Translations under genes and position numbers: made by a program | Notes under the pieces: model-generated | Seen by the model: only the letters and a program-made list of their open reading frames with translations | Told to the model about the DNA's origin: nothing | Database searches by the model: none | Shown: positions 1 to 8,677 of the stretch, piece after piece | Numbering within the stretch: position 1 is the first letter of the stretch | Layout: the number at the start of each line of letters is the position of its first letter | Assembly (NCBI GenBank): GCA_031399065.1 | Contig: JANNOM010000050.1 | Coordinates: forward strand, 1-64,000 | Direction: 5' to 3' | Origin: JADCRZ01 sp031399065 | GTDB taxonomy: Bacteria; Bacteroidota; Bacteroidia; Chitinophagales; Chitinophagaceae | DNA length: 64,000 nucleotides

Positions 1-1367
1 ATCGCTTTTGTAATCACCGATGGCTTCACAGCGTTTTTAATTTGTAACGCCTGGAATCTTTCTACATCGTAAATGGCTGAATGTGCTGATGGAGATATTT
101 TGGGCAGTATCAGGTCAAATGCGTGGTCTGTCTGTGGTAAAATATGCATGACTGTTGGCACTTTTTCCTCCGCCAAACGAATGTGTAAAAAACGAGTGCT
201 GTTTACGGACGTCATCAAATCGTGTTCTCCTTGTATTAGGATTGTTGGAGGACAGTGAGCATGGACATGCGTTACAGGTGAGAATAGGGCATATTTTTCG
301 GGACACTCGTCCGGATGCCCACCCAAAAGCACAGCAAAAACTCCCGCATTTGCAAAGTCTTTATCAAAATTAAAACGGTGGTATGCTTTCCCCATTTTTT
401 TAATCAACCATTTGGGGAAATGAATTGGCAAGGTTTTTTTTGCTGAGCCCGCAGTGGGGCGGGTGGTGATGTGTTGATTGGTGTGATAGTACATTGCGGC
501 TAAATCGGTAGGCCCATAAAGGGATACAACTCCGCATACGCTGAGATCCTTTCCTTCGAGTTCCTTTGCTGTAAACTGTGGATTAATGGCAGTGTATGCA
601 GTAAGTAATGCAAGATGTCCACCTGCGGAACCACCACCTACGACAATTTTATTTGGATTTACTCCGTAACTGCCTGCACTTTCTTTCATCCATACAATGG
701 CCCGCTTTACATCGTTTACCATTCCCATCATATCCGTTTCTGGAGAAAGACGATAAGCCACATCCATGATTACATGGCCCTGAGCAGCCAAGTGACTAAA
801 AAGCGGGCGAGTGCCAACATCTTTATCAAGCAGAGCCCATGCACTACCATGCAAATATATAAAAGCTAACCCTGATGGAGTGATAGTTGCGTTAGGTTGC
901 CATACATCACACAAAAGTTCTCGGTTACTGTCAGGAATTGTTCCAAATGAAATATCTTTTTCTGTACGTGGAATTGGAATGCTCGGCAGCCTAATTATTG
1001 TTCGTGTTGCGAGAAAATTATTTTTTTGTTCGAAACTTAATTGGCGTTGCCAGTTTAAACCGTAAGCCTGTTCAAAGCCGCTTGAAGCGTCAGGGCATCG
1101 TGTAATTCTGTAAATATGAATAAAGAAAATTAAAGTGACATAAACCCCAATTACACTAATGAAAACGGACGCAGTTGTGAGCCCCACAATTACGCTCATT
1201 ATACCAATCAGCAGCAGCAACGGTGATAGTGCAGAAGCAAATAGCTTTACTATCCACAAAGCTGGCAAAGGCCAATGTAGCCGAAGGAAAATCGGAATGC
1301 TTATTAGTGAAGACAAACAACCTAAAACAGTTGTAAGAATTTGAATAACTAGTTTTGTAATTTCCAT
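1..1367 (-). CDS. alpha/beta hydrolase (GxSxG esterase/lipase-like), membrane-anchored, 3' end outside window
   Basis: Reading the minus strand from the ATG at 1367 gives 455 uninterrupted codons that run off the window edge, so the C-terminus is missing. The first ~90 residues are strongly hydrophobic and look like two to four membrane segments. The rest is an alpha/beta hydrolase resembling the HSL/carboxylesterase group: an oxyanion-type HGSAW at residues 173-177, the nucleophile motif GGSAG with Ser247, a likely acid Asp383 (EHD), and a likely catalytic His415 (TDHAFD). The predicted role is ester hydrolysis at the membrane; the substrate cannot be told. It lies 87 bp downstream of the flavoprotein gene on the same strand, so co-transcription is possible. 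Family assignment is firm, specificity is not. Confidence 0.85.
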   Translation of the reverse strand, partial: MEITKLVIQILTTVLGCLSSLISIPIFLRLHWPLPALWIVKLFASALSPLLLLIGIMSVIVGLTTASVFISVIGVYVTLIFFIHIYRITRCPDASSGFEQAYGLNWQRQLSFEQKNNFLATRTIIRLPSIPIPRTEKDISFGTIPDSNRELLCDVWQPNATITPSGLAFIYLHGSAWALLDKDVGTRPLFSHLAAQGHVIMDVAYRLSPETDMMGMVNDVKRAIVWMKESAGSYGVNPNKIVVGGGSAGGHLALLTAYTAINPQFTAKELEGKDLSVCGVVSLYGPTDLAAMYYHTNQHITTRPTAGSAKKTLPIHFPKWLIKKMGKAYHRFNFDKDFANAGVFAVLLGGHPDECPEKYALFSPVTHVHAHCPPTILIQGEHDLMTSVNSTRFLHIRLAEEKVPTVMHILPQTDHAFDLILPKISPSAHSAIYDVERFQALQIKNAVKPSVITKA

Positions 1368-1454
1368 TGAGGTTTGTTTAGGATAATCACTTAATGTAGG
1401 CGTTACATATTTAAAATTTAAAATTATATTAATCATATAGTACGGTTGCCGAAA

Positions 1455-2033
1455 TTATTTTTGCCTTTTTCCCAGTTCTTCAGTTTCATTCAGCCACAGC
1501 TTCCTTTTTGTATCATCCGATGATTTTATCGATGCAAACGAAGTGGTCCTTACTGGATTTATACCGCAAAACTTTAGAATACCAATTTTCATAGAATTAT
1601 GCCCGGCATTTCTATTAATCAGCCAATAGTACCATTGAGGTGTATCCATTGTTACAATTATCCGGGCGGTTTTACCTTTTAATAATTTATCCCAAAAAGG
1701 GCCTTTTGTGTGGTATTTAAAAGCAAAATCTGGAAGAAATGTTCTATCAATAAATCCTTTTAGTAATGCGGGATATGTACTCCACCAGTTTGGATATATA
1801 AGAACCAAATGATCTGCATCCAATATATCTTTTTGCGCCTGAACTAAATCGGTTTCTAACTCAGATACTTGTCTATATCCGTAACTCAAAATGGGATTGA
1901 AATCTAAATCTAGAAGATTGGTCAATTTGCAACTTGCACCAGACATTTCTGCTCCTTTTTTATAGCTTTCTGCCAGTGCATAACAGAAGCTTTCTTTATC
2001 AGGATGGCCATTTATTATTAAAATTCTTTTCAT
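1455..2033 (-). CDS. NAD(P)H-dependent oxidoreductase, flavodoxin-like fold (KefF/NQO-like)
   Basis: 192 residues, the usual size for the Flavodoxin_2 family of NAD(P)H:quinone reductases. The N-terminus (ILIINGHPDKESF) is the phosphate-binding start of the fold, and the central YPNWWSTYPALLKGFIDR stretch is the family's FMN/quinone-site signature. Such enzymes carry out two-electron reduction of quinones or act as ancillary subunits of potassium efflux systems; no transporter partner is present here. The protein has no signal peptide and should be cytosolic. It is followed closely by the membrane hydrolase on the same strand. A 237-bp AT-rich gap separates it from the pyruvate kinase upstream. 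Confidence 0.88.
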   Translation of the reverse strand: MKRILIINGHPDKESFCYALAESYKKGAEMSGASCKLTNLLDLDFNPILSYGYRQVSELETDLVQAQKDILDADHLVLIYPNWWSTYPALLKGFIDRTFLPDFAFKYHTKGPFWDKLLKGKTARIIVTMDTPQWYYWLINRNAGHNSMKIGILKFCGINPVRTTSFASIKSSDDTKRKLWLNETEELGKRQK

Positions 2034-2270
2034 TGTTTTATACTTTTCGCTTCTATTAAAATTTAGATAGAATTTTATTACCTGATTTTTCTATCTAATT
2101 ATTACCTACAATCCCTCGTAAAACTTCCATTTTATTGCCAAGCTACAGCAGCTTTATGTATATTTCATATTACCCGGTACTCATTACTCTGCGCTAAAGC
2201 CCCGGTATTTATGAATATCACACTCATTACTTTGCAGTTGGAAATACCACTTATAACTTTAGGAAAACTT

Positions 2271-3749
2271 TCAATAAACTGTACGCCCCATTATAAAGTT
2301 TTTAGCAATACTTAAACGTCGAAAAGTGAATCGCTTTTTTATGCGATGACCGCCAATCCTGTGTAAAACATCCTTTAATGTTTCTATTACCTCCACGGTG
2401 TGTCCTCCTTTATTGATCATTACACATTCGGCCATGGCAGCGTGCGCGGCATCGGTAATTTCCGACCGGGTTGCTATTCCGGACTTATTTAAATTATCCA
2501 GTACCTGTGTAGCCCACACCACAGGCACGTGTGCGGCTTCGCATATCCAAAGAATCTCTTCCTGAATTTCACTCATTCTTTCAAAGCCAATTTCAACTGC
2601 CAGATCGCCACGTGCTATCATTACACCAAAAACAGATTGTTGCATTCCGCACAGCAAAAGATCCGGCAGGTTTTTCACTGCCTGGGGCGTTTCAATTTTT
2701 AATATAATATGCGGTGGCGTTTCAGTTAATTGGAATAAGGCATGTTGCAACACCGCCAGATCGGCAGCAGTTTTTACAAAAGAATATCCCACCATATCTG
2801 CATGTTTACAAATAAACGGAAGGCATACCTTATCAAAATCGGTGAGGGAAGGAATGGAAATATCTGAATCCGGAAAATTGATGCCCTTGCCGACTTTTAT
2901 CTGAGGCTTTGCTGAAGCGATACGCACCAAACGTAGAGCAGCACCTTTTTTTGTATTGCTTTCAATAATGGCCTTAATAATACCATCATTAATGTACACC
3001 CGTTCCCCTTTTTTAAGCATGGATACTATGCCAAGTTCATTAGGGCTAATTACAATATCTTCCGGAGTATAACCTACAGCTTTCTCTGCCAGCCAGATAA
3101 GATCGCCTTCTTTCACCTTTACTTTACCCTTTTCACTGCCTTTGTTTATTAAATTGGTTCTTATTTTAGGACCGGCAAGGTCTATATAAATTTTACAAGG
3201 TAGCCCAGTATTGTGACAAGCGCGTTTCGATTGATAGATTAAGCGGGTCCAAGTGGACTCATCGTCGTGGGCACAATTAATACGAGCCACATTCATTCCT
3301 ACCAGCAGCAGTTTTTTGATTAATTTATAGTCATTAGTAAATGATGCATCAAACGTTACCATTATATATGGACTAGTGGCATCTTTTTTTTGACCAAATA
3401 ATTGACTGCTCTTTTTTCTAATCTGTTTGGTGCTGTATTCAAAACTGCAGTCATCCAACTCAGCGGGTTTATATATCTTACCTAACTGCTGTAGCACTGC
3501 CTGCAACTGCCTGTGGATATGACTTTCTGAACTAGCCAATGATGAAAGCCCTAGCGTATGAAGCGATTCCTGCAAAGAACAGATATCTTCGCCGCGCAGC
3601 GTTAAATAATGAATCAGGTTTTTAGCTGCCGCCTGTTGCTGGGTGTGATTGGTCGCTAAAATTATTCCCTTTTTTTCAACTTGCAGCAACATATTATCTT
3701 CAAGTGTTGTTAGTTTCTGTTGTATTTCCTTTAAAGTGTCTGGTTTCAT
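2271..3749 (-). CDS. Pyruvate kinase, variant with N-terminal extension and no C-terminal domain
   Basis: 492 residues. Residues ~1-125 are an extension without recognisable similarity. The TIM barrel starts near residue 127 (YIMVTFDASF) and carries GMNVARINCAH, DLAGPKIRT, the catalytic-lysine motif LKIETPQAV, IARGDLAVEIG and ATQVLDNL, matching the active-site positions of pyruvate kinase (Arg, Asn, Lys, Glu, Asp, Thr). The protein ends soon after the barrel, so the usual C-terminal allosteric domain is missing. It should convert phosphoenolpyruvate and ADP to pyruvate and ATP. This short, extended form is best seen as an accessory isozyme; its place among stress genes suggests use when energy is limiting, which is inference. 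The barrel deviates from housekeeping enzymes at CAH instead of FSH. Confidence 0.85.
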   Translation of the reverse strand: MKPDTLKEIQQKLTTLEDNMLLQVEKKGIILATNHTQQQAAAKNLIHYLTLRGEDICSLQESLHTLGLSSLASSESHIHRQLQAVLQQLGKIYKPAELDDCSFEYSTKQIRKKSSQLFGQKKDATSPYIMVTFDASFTNDYKLIKKLLLVGMNVARINCAHDDESTWTRLIYQSKRACHNTGLPCKIYIDLAGPKIRTNLINKGSEKGKVKVKEGDLIWLAEKAVGYTPEDIVISPNELGIVSMLKKGERVYINDGIIKAIIESNTKKGAALRLVRIASAKPQIKVGKGINFPDSDISIPSLTDFDKVCLPFICKHADMVGYSFVKTAADLAVLQHALFQLTETPPHIILKIETPQAVKNLPDLLLCGMQQSVFGVMIARGDLAVEIGFERMSEIQEEILWICEAAHVPVVWATQVLDNLNKSGIATRSEITDAAHAAMAECVMINKGGHTVEVIETLKDVLHRIGGHRIKKRFTFRRLSIAKNFIMGRTVY

Positions 3750-3975
3750 GTTTAATTTCTTTGTAAAAAAATTACGCTGGCGTTTTATGGGGGCAAGATG
3801 CTATCTTAGGTAGTTTGATTATGGGATCGACATTTTTTTAATTATTTAGTATCGTGTTCAGCTCTACACCTGCCAGACTAATTAGTTTACATTCTACGTC
3901 TTTTTTAAAACTTTTTGTAATGGCAGGGACAAATTCGTTTATACGTTAATGCCGAGAGAATTAATAATTCTTTTA

Positions 3976-4569
3976 TTAGAAGTTATTCATCAGATAGCCT
4001 CCAAAACCAATTAGCCATAACACGAAAGGGTAAACCACCCATCTTTCCGTTCCACCCAGACCAATTGACTGCACAATTAAATTTGTCGCGAAAACACCAA
4101 TAATCCAGGTTGCTATTCCAATTATTCCAATTACAATTGCTATATATTTAAACGGGGCAATAGTAACGTTAAAAGAAAGGATCGCTGCGATACCACCGGA
4201 TAAAAATGCAAGTAAAGAACTCATGCCATGATAACGGCTGATATTTCCTAGAAATAATCCAACACCAATTAGGCCAACCCCAAACAATATAATCGGAATA
4301 GTAAAAAGAAAGTTTCGAAAATGTAAATGCTGACAAAATGAAGCTATTAAACTCATTATGCCGACTGTAAAAATGCTCGTATTAAATATAATTGCTGATG
4401 GTTTATGAATAATAATACTAGGTGGTTTAGTCGAACCAAGGTCACTGATTTCATTGTTAAATGTAGTATAACCTGATGGATACAATGCTTCAGCGGTAAT
4501 AATGCCCATTAAAGCCAATGAACCAGCAATAAAATATAATGCACCTGCAAGTTTTAACTTATTTGTCAA
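3976..4569 (-). CDS. DUF998 family integral membrane protein
   Basis: 197 residues with about six hydrophobic segments spread over the length. The ISDLGS motif after the first membrane helix is typical of DUF998 proteins (compare ..SDLG.. in the family). No enzymatic residues are evident and the family has no settled function. The gene stands alone between the pyruvate kinase and an exported barrel-like protein, all on the minus strand, with gaps of about 225 and 80 bp. Family assignment comes from overall pattern and the SDLG motif. Confidence 0.7.
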   Translation of the reverse strand: MTNKLKLAGALYFIAGSLALMGIITAEALYPSGYTTFNNEISDLGSTKPPSIIIHKPSAIIFNTSIFTVGIMSLIASFCQHLHFRNFLFTIPIILFGVGLIGVGLFLGNISRYHGMSSLLAFLSGGIAAILSFNVTIAPFKYIAIVIGIIGIATWIIGVFATNLIVQSIGLGGTERWVVYPFVLWLIGFGGYLMNNF

Positions 4570-4648
4570 TATGTTTATTTTGAAAACCTATCTTGGATGT
4601 TGCATCTACGATTATAATTTGATCACAATGCATTACTTTTATAGCTTA

Positions 4649-5251
4649 TTAATATTTTCTCCAAAGCCTGTATCCCACTCGAATAACAGGAGATACATCC
4701 GCATTCGGGATGTTATAAACAACCCCATTAAAATCCACGATATTACCTTTTCTTAAATAAAGGTGTATGCCGGGCTGAATATAAAAAGACCTGCCAATAA
4801 AGAATTGGTAACTTAAGCCTAAGCCGGTATCGGTGCTGCGTAGGTCTTTTTGAATACCAGTACTTTTCAGCGTTATCTTGAAAGTATGAAATTCTAGGTA
4901 GGTATAGACCTCCAGATTTTTCCAGACATTATATCCAAGGAAGATACCTGGCGAAGTGGTATAGTATCGTTTAAAATCTCCGGACGAGTTTTTTAAGCCA
5001 GCAGTTTCCGCATTATAGGTACCCCCGTTTATTAAGCTTACTCTTATTCTGATTTTTTTATACCGGTACCCTAAGGCAAAATGGTAGCCACCGCTAAAAA
5101 ACATAGGTACCAGGCTTTCCACTTCTATAGCGTGTTTAACTTCATAATTGAATGGTCGGGGATGCCAGAATGTACCGGGCGTTGTATCAGTTTGGGCTGA
5201 TAGAGCAGTTGATATTGTAAGCAGGATAACAATGAAAGAACTGTTTTTCAT
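4649..5251 (-). CDS. Exported outer-membrane beta-barrel-like protein
   Basis: 200 residues starting with a signal peptide (MKNSSFIVILLTISTALSAQ, cleavage expected after the Ala-Gln). The mature part is rich in alternating aromatic/polar strands (YHFALGYRYKKI, YNVWKNLEVYTYLEF) and closes with a VGYRLW-type strand, as small Bacteroidota outer-membrane barrels do. The specific family is not recognised. The gene lies directly downstream of the nitroreductase remnant on the same strand, which may once have been in the same transcription unit. Confidence 0.65.
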   Translation of the reverse strand: MKNSSFIVILLTISTALSAQTDTTPGTFWHPRPFNYEVKHAIEVESLVPMFFSGGYHFALGYRYKKIRIRVSLINGGTYNAETAGLKNSSGDFKRYYTTSPGIFLGYNVWKNLEVYTYLEFHTFKITLKSTGIQKDLRSTDTGLGLSYQFFIGRSFYIQPGIHLYLRKGNIVDFNGVVYNIPNADVSPVIRVGYRLWRKY

Positions 5252-5274
5252 TTTTTTATTTAATGTGAATAAAT

Positions 5275-5577
5275 TTAATGATGTAATAAGGTCGGATCAG
5301 ACAACTCTAACTTGTATTCGATAAATTGAACGGGCTCTTTTCTACCGATCGATATATTCAACCTTTGACTATTTGCTACTTCTTCAGTTATCTAAGTCAT
5401 CGGGTGAATGGCAATATTTTTGTCTCCAATGTTTAACCATGTGTTTTGCAATCGCTTACGTTTTTGCAATAAGGTTTTTAAGGAATTTCCTTTGCTTGAA
5501 ATCACGAAGCAGCCTAGCGATTGCGATGCCTGTGTTAACAGTCTATCAATACTTTGCTCTCTAAATTTCTTTTTCAT
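5275..5577 (-). pseudogene. Remnant of an Acg-like nitroreductase (C-terminal third)
   Basis: The minus strand encodes a stretch matching the C-terminus of the intact nitroreductase at 13848-14972: FREQSI, then a QASQS/QVSQS block, SKGNS, and finally KNIAIHPMT followed by a stop codon exactly where the intact protein continues. After the stop, the same frame still reads ITEEV...SIG..EPVQFI, matching the intact IIEEA...SIGINEPVQFI. So this is a paralogue truncated at its 5' end and interrupted by a nonsense mutation. No N-terminal part is visible nearby. Confidence 0.85.
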
Positions 5578-5618
5578 ATCATCGTTTTAATATAAATGTT
5601 TCGTGAGTAACGGCTTAG

Positions 5619-5765
5619 TCATCCGTCTATCAAACGGGTTTCAATAGTGATGTCAAATCCATCTACTTTTATCTTTTTACTGATATCATCCTCAATTTCT
5701 TTAGCAAAACTTGCTTTCAGATAATTGTATGTTACAATACCAGTTTTATTCAGGTAGCTCGCCAT
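5619..5765 (-). CDS. Small hypothetical ORF (48 aa)
   Basis: A 48-codon frame on the minus strand from an ATG at 5765. The product (MASYLNKTGIV...) is mixed polar/hydrophobic, looks protein-like in composition and has no signal peptide or membrane helix. It lies just upstream of the nitroreductase remnant on the same strand and could itself be the leftover of a larger gene. No family recognised; it may be a chance ORF. Confidence 0.3.
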   Translation of the reverse strand: MASYLNKTGIVTYNYLKASFAKEIEDDISKKIKVDGFDITIETRLIDG

Positions 5766-6435
5766 TTATTCTTCTACTTTGTGGTTTACTTGTTTGTTGT
5801 TAGTCAAAGTGAAATTAACACCTTGTTCGTCCCATCAACGACTAAATTATTAGCATGTTCTTTCTAACCTCTATTACTTTTAGTTAAGATGAGTGAGCCC
5901 ATAACGGTTTTATTCACCTGCTAAGCAGGAAAAATCTTTTTGTGGCAACTCCGTTATTTTGTTCTCCTACGTAAATAGTAAATTACTATAAATCAAAGTA
6001 TGTGTAAAGATGGTTGTTTCTATCATGTATATGCTTACATAATTATATAAATATTTTGTATTATTCACACATTTGACAATATTTTCTCAGTCATTATTAC
6101 TCAATTATTTTTTTCTATTAGTAAGCCGAGCTACCCTGATTTAGGACATGTCATTTATGCTATTCAACTCATCTGCTATAAAGATATTCGGACGCTATCA
6201 CATACTATTTTGGATAAGTGGTCACCAATGATTTAAGAGTAAAAGGTCTATTAAGTTTACATTCGTACCCGGGGAAATATTTGGTGGCCGAATTATTGTA
6301 AAAATATAAGCGGGTTAATAATAAAAAACGATTAATATCACTTTATTGCCCTCTATGACAGCTGGGTATGATAGTGTAACGCAACCGTCATACTTCTTAT
6401 CGGTACTTTGCCATACAATTACTCAAAGTGTAACT
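5766..6435. other. Intergenic region without a recognised gene
   Basis: About 670 bp of very AT-rich DNA between the nitroreductase debris and the HdeD-type gene. No convincing open frame, RNA gene or repeat was seen. It is long for this region and may hold further decayed sequence or the promoter of the downstream gene. Confidence 0.5.
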
Positions 6436-7002
6436 ATGCAACAAAAGAACTTATATAAAAATATTGAAATAGTTTGGTTCATGCTTCTTGCAGGGTTAGT
6501 ATTGCTATTAATAGGAGTTTTCTCTTTTATCTATCCGTGGAATACCTATATTAAAATTGTTACCTATTCAGGATTTGCTATGTTTTTTAATGGGCTTTTT
6601 ATTTTGATACATGCATTAAAAGACCATCATCAATTGCCGGAAAGGGTTGGACTAATTGTTGAAGGTTGCTTGGACATGCTGGTTGGCGGCCTTCTGGTGC
6701 TGAACCCGTTTCTTGCTGCCATTGCTTTCCCGATAATTGTTGGGTACTGGATGATCTTTCGAGGGTTCATTAAAATATGCCTTGCCCTGTATATTAGGAA
6801 TGCAATAGCTGTCAGACTGTTGGTGGGTATTATCGGCTTATTTTCATTCTCGTTTGGAGCTGTCATTCTTTTTGACCCTTTAACTATGAATCAAAAGGCT
6901 ATAAGTGTTATAGGAATATTTTCCTTTTTGATAGGAGCTCTCTACTGTTATGATGCACTTAGATTTAGAAAACGGCCCGATATATTAAATTCCATGATGT
7001 GA
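6436..7002 (+). CDS. HdeD/DUF308-like membrane protein
   Basis: 188 residues from the ATG at 6436 (MQQKNLYKN). An in-frame ATG 90 bp upstream would add a poorly conserved-looking leader, so the later start is preferred. Six hydrophobic segments arranged as pairs, with the repeated pattern GLVLLLIGVFSFIYP / GGLLVLNPFLA / GAVILFDPL, are the hallmark of HdeD-family proteins (membrane protein first described in acid resistance). The protein is likely in the inner membrane. Neighbouring genes encode other stress functions, which fits a general stress role, but no substrate can be assigned. Confidence 0.75.
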   Translation: MQQKNLYKNIEIVWFMLLAGLVLLLIGVFSFIYPWNTYIKIVTYSGFAMFFNGLFILIHALKDHHQLPERVGLIVEGCLDMLVGGLLVLNPFLAAIAFPIIVGYWMIFRGFIKICLALYIRNAIAVRLLVGIIGLFSFSFGAVILFDPLTMNQKAISVIGIFSFLIGALYCYDALRFRKRPDILNSMM

Positions 7003-7096
7003 ATATCAATTAATTTTGATAGGAGTCTGAAAAAATTACCTTATATTATGCTGGATTGCAATTTCAGTTGACTCATATCAAACGCAGCCGGGAGTT

Positions 7097-7112
7097 AATC
7101 AATCAATCAATC
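7097..7112 (+). repeat. Tetranucleotide repeat (AATC)x4
   Basis: Four perfect AATC units followed by AATT sit directly before the TTG start of the AraC-type regulator at 7115 and partly between a GGGAG sequence and that start. A change in repeat number would change leader spacing, not the coding frame if TTG 7115 is used. Confidence 0.7.
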
Positions 7113-7114
7113 AA

Positions 7115-7675
7115 TTGAAGCTATACATTAAATACATGGTTAGCCTTCGCTGTAAATTAATGGTGAAGGAAGAGTTGAAAAAATTGGGGATTGAGTTTCT
7201 AACGATTAATTTGGGTATGGTTGAACTGAAGGCGAAACTTAGTCCGGCCCTGCGCGAGCAGATAAGGCTGGCTTTATTTGTATCGGGCCTTGAGTTAATG
7301 GATGATAAAAAGGCAGTTCTTATTGAAACTATTAAGGATATTATTATTGAAATGGTCCACTATGAAGAAGAACTTCCCAAAATAAATTTCTCCAATTATC
7401 TGGGTGATAAATTAGGTTATAATTATACTTACCTGGCTAACCTTTTCTCGGAAACAGAAGGCTCTACTATTGAACATTTTATCATTGTTCATAAAATCGA
7501 ACGGGTTAAAGAACTGATTATGTATGATGAACTCAATCTTACAGAAATTGCCTTTAAACTCCACTATAGTAGTGTGGCTCATCTTTCACATCAATTTAAG
7601 AAAGTTACCGGTTTAACGCCCTCTTTCTTTAAGTCCCTGAAAGATAAGAGGCGAGACAATCTAGAAAATCTTTAA
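7115..7675 (+). CDS. AraC-family helix-turn-helix transcriptional regulator
   Basis: 186 residues. The C-terminal ~95 residues form the double-HTH of AraC regulators (NLTEIAFKLHYSSVAHLSHQFKKVTGLTPSFFK). The N-terminal part (LYIKYMVSLRCKLMVKEEL) matches a Bacteroidota subgroup of short AraC proteins with no sugar-binding domain. The start is TTG at 7115, because this conserved N-terminus begins there; the first ATG (7135) would cut into it. It likely controls the adjacent stress genes, but no operator could be identified. Converges tail-to-tail with the SDR gene 6 bp further on. Confidence 0.85.
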   Translation: MKLYIKYMVSLRCKLMVKEELKKLGIEFLTINLGMVELKAKLSPALREQIRLALFVSGLELMDDKKAVLIETIKDIIIEMVHYEEELPKINFSNYLGDKLGYNYTYLANLFSETEGSTIEHFIIVHKIERVKELIMYDELNLTEIAFKLHYSSVAHLSHQFKKVTGLTPSFFKSLKDKRRDNLENL

Positions 7676-7681
7676 GTTATT

Positions 7682-8431
7682 TTATTGGGCTAAATACCCA
7701 CCATCTACCGGATAATAAGATCCTGTTACGAATGATGACGTAGAAGAACTTAACCATAGGACTACTTCCGCTACTTCGGAGGCCTCTCCCAGTCTCCCCA
7801 TGGGATGAAGAGTTACTATTTCTTTCAGAGTGGTTTCATCAAGAGAACTAAGCAAAGGCGTTTTTATGTAACCTGGCCCTACAGCATTAACCCGAATATT
7901 TTTATGTGCATATTCAAGGGCAGCCGCCTTTGTAAGGCCAACCACACCGTGTTTGGCAGCTACATATGCAGCCGAGTTTTTAGTTGCGACTTGTCCCAGG
8001 ATTGACGAGATGTTTATTATGCAACCTCCTCTGCCCGCGAGCATAGCTGGAATCTGGTAATGCATGCCGTAGAATACACCCGAAAGATTAATGCTGATGA
8101 CTTTATCCCATCCCTCAACCGGGTATTCAGCAACGGGGTATAGTAAGCCGGCAATACCCGCGTTATTACATGCTATATCCAACTGGCCATATTCTACGAT
8201 AGTTGAATTGACCAAAAACTCTTGATCATGCGAATTTGAAGTGTCGGCTTTAATAAAAAGAGCTTGTGCGCCCATTTCTTTAATTTCTTTAACTACCAGG
8301 TTTCCCGCTTTTTCGTTAATGTCTGAAACAACCACCTTTGCCCCCTCTTTAGCATATAATAAAGCTACTGCTCTACCAATACCCATTGCTGCCCCTGTAA
8401 CTATCGCAACCTTGTCTTGTAAAATCGCCAT
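7682..8431 (-). CDS. Short-chain dehydrogenase/reductase (SDR, classical)
   Basis: 249 residues, the standard classical-SDR length. It shows the cofactor motif TGAAMGIG at the N-terminus, NNAG, the catalytic Ser in INISS and the YVAAK active-site Tyr/Lys pair, and ends with a VDGGY motif. Classical SDRs oxidise alcohols or reduce ketones with NAD(P)(H); the overall pattern resembles glucose 1-dehydrogenase/3-oxoacyl reductase-like enzymes but the substrate is open. Acid Asp after the second strand (VVSDINEKA) favours NAD over NADP. It is transcribed away from the BON gene, sharing the 8432-8677 region. Confidence 0.92.
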   Translation of the reverse strand: MAILQDKVAIVTGAAMGIGRAVALLYAKEGAKVVVSDINEKAGNLVVKEIKEMGAQALFIKADTSNSHDQEFLVNSTIVEYGQLDIACNNAGIAGLLYPVAEYPVEGWDKVISINLSGVFYGMHYQIPAMLAGRGGCIINISSILGQVATKNSAAYVAAKHGVVGLTKAAALEYAHKNIRVNAVGPGYIKTPLLSSLDETTLKEIVTLHPMGRLGEASEVAEVVLWLSSSTSSFVTGSYYPVDGGYLAQ

Positions 8432-8603
8432 ATATAGTATTGTGTGATTGAATAATCTAAATCTCTTTACAAAGATGATCTTTATGAATAGAGAAATGTT
8501 ACATAACTTATCAAATGATTTACATGATTCACAGGTGTAATTAAATGGTATTGACTACAATCGACCGAATCTATGAATCATGCAAATTTTTAAAAAAATT
8601 GTA

Positions 8604-8637
8604 TAATGCTTTACTATTTATAAGCGTTGACCTTTGC
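8604..8637 (+). promoter_or_regulatory. Putative promoter of the BON gene, copied at 12447-12480
   Basis: TAATGCTTTAC (8604-8614), a 15-nt spacer, then ACCTTTGC (8630-8637). The identical two blocks with the identical spacing occur before the BON pseudogene at 12447-12480, although the spacer sequences differ. The right block resembles the TTTG part of the Bacteroidota -7 element. Confidence 0.55.
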
Positions 8638-8677
8638 GTTAATGCAAAAATTCATTTGCATTATCAAACAATGGATA

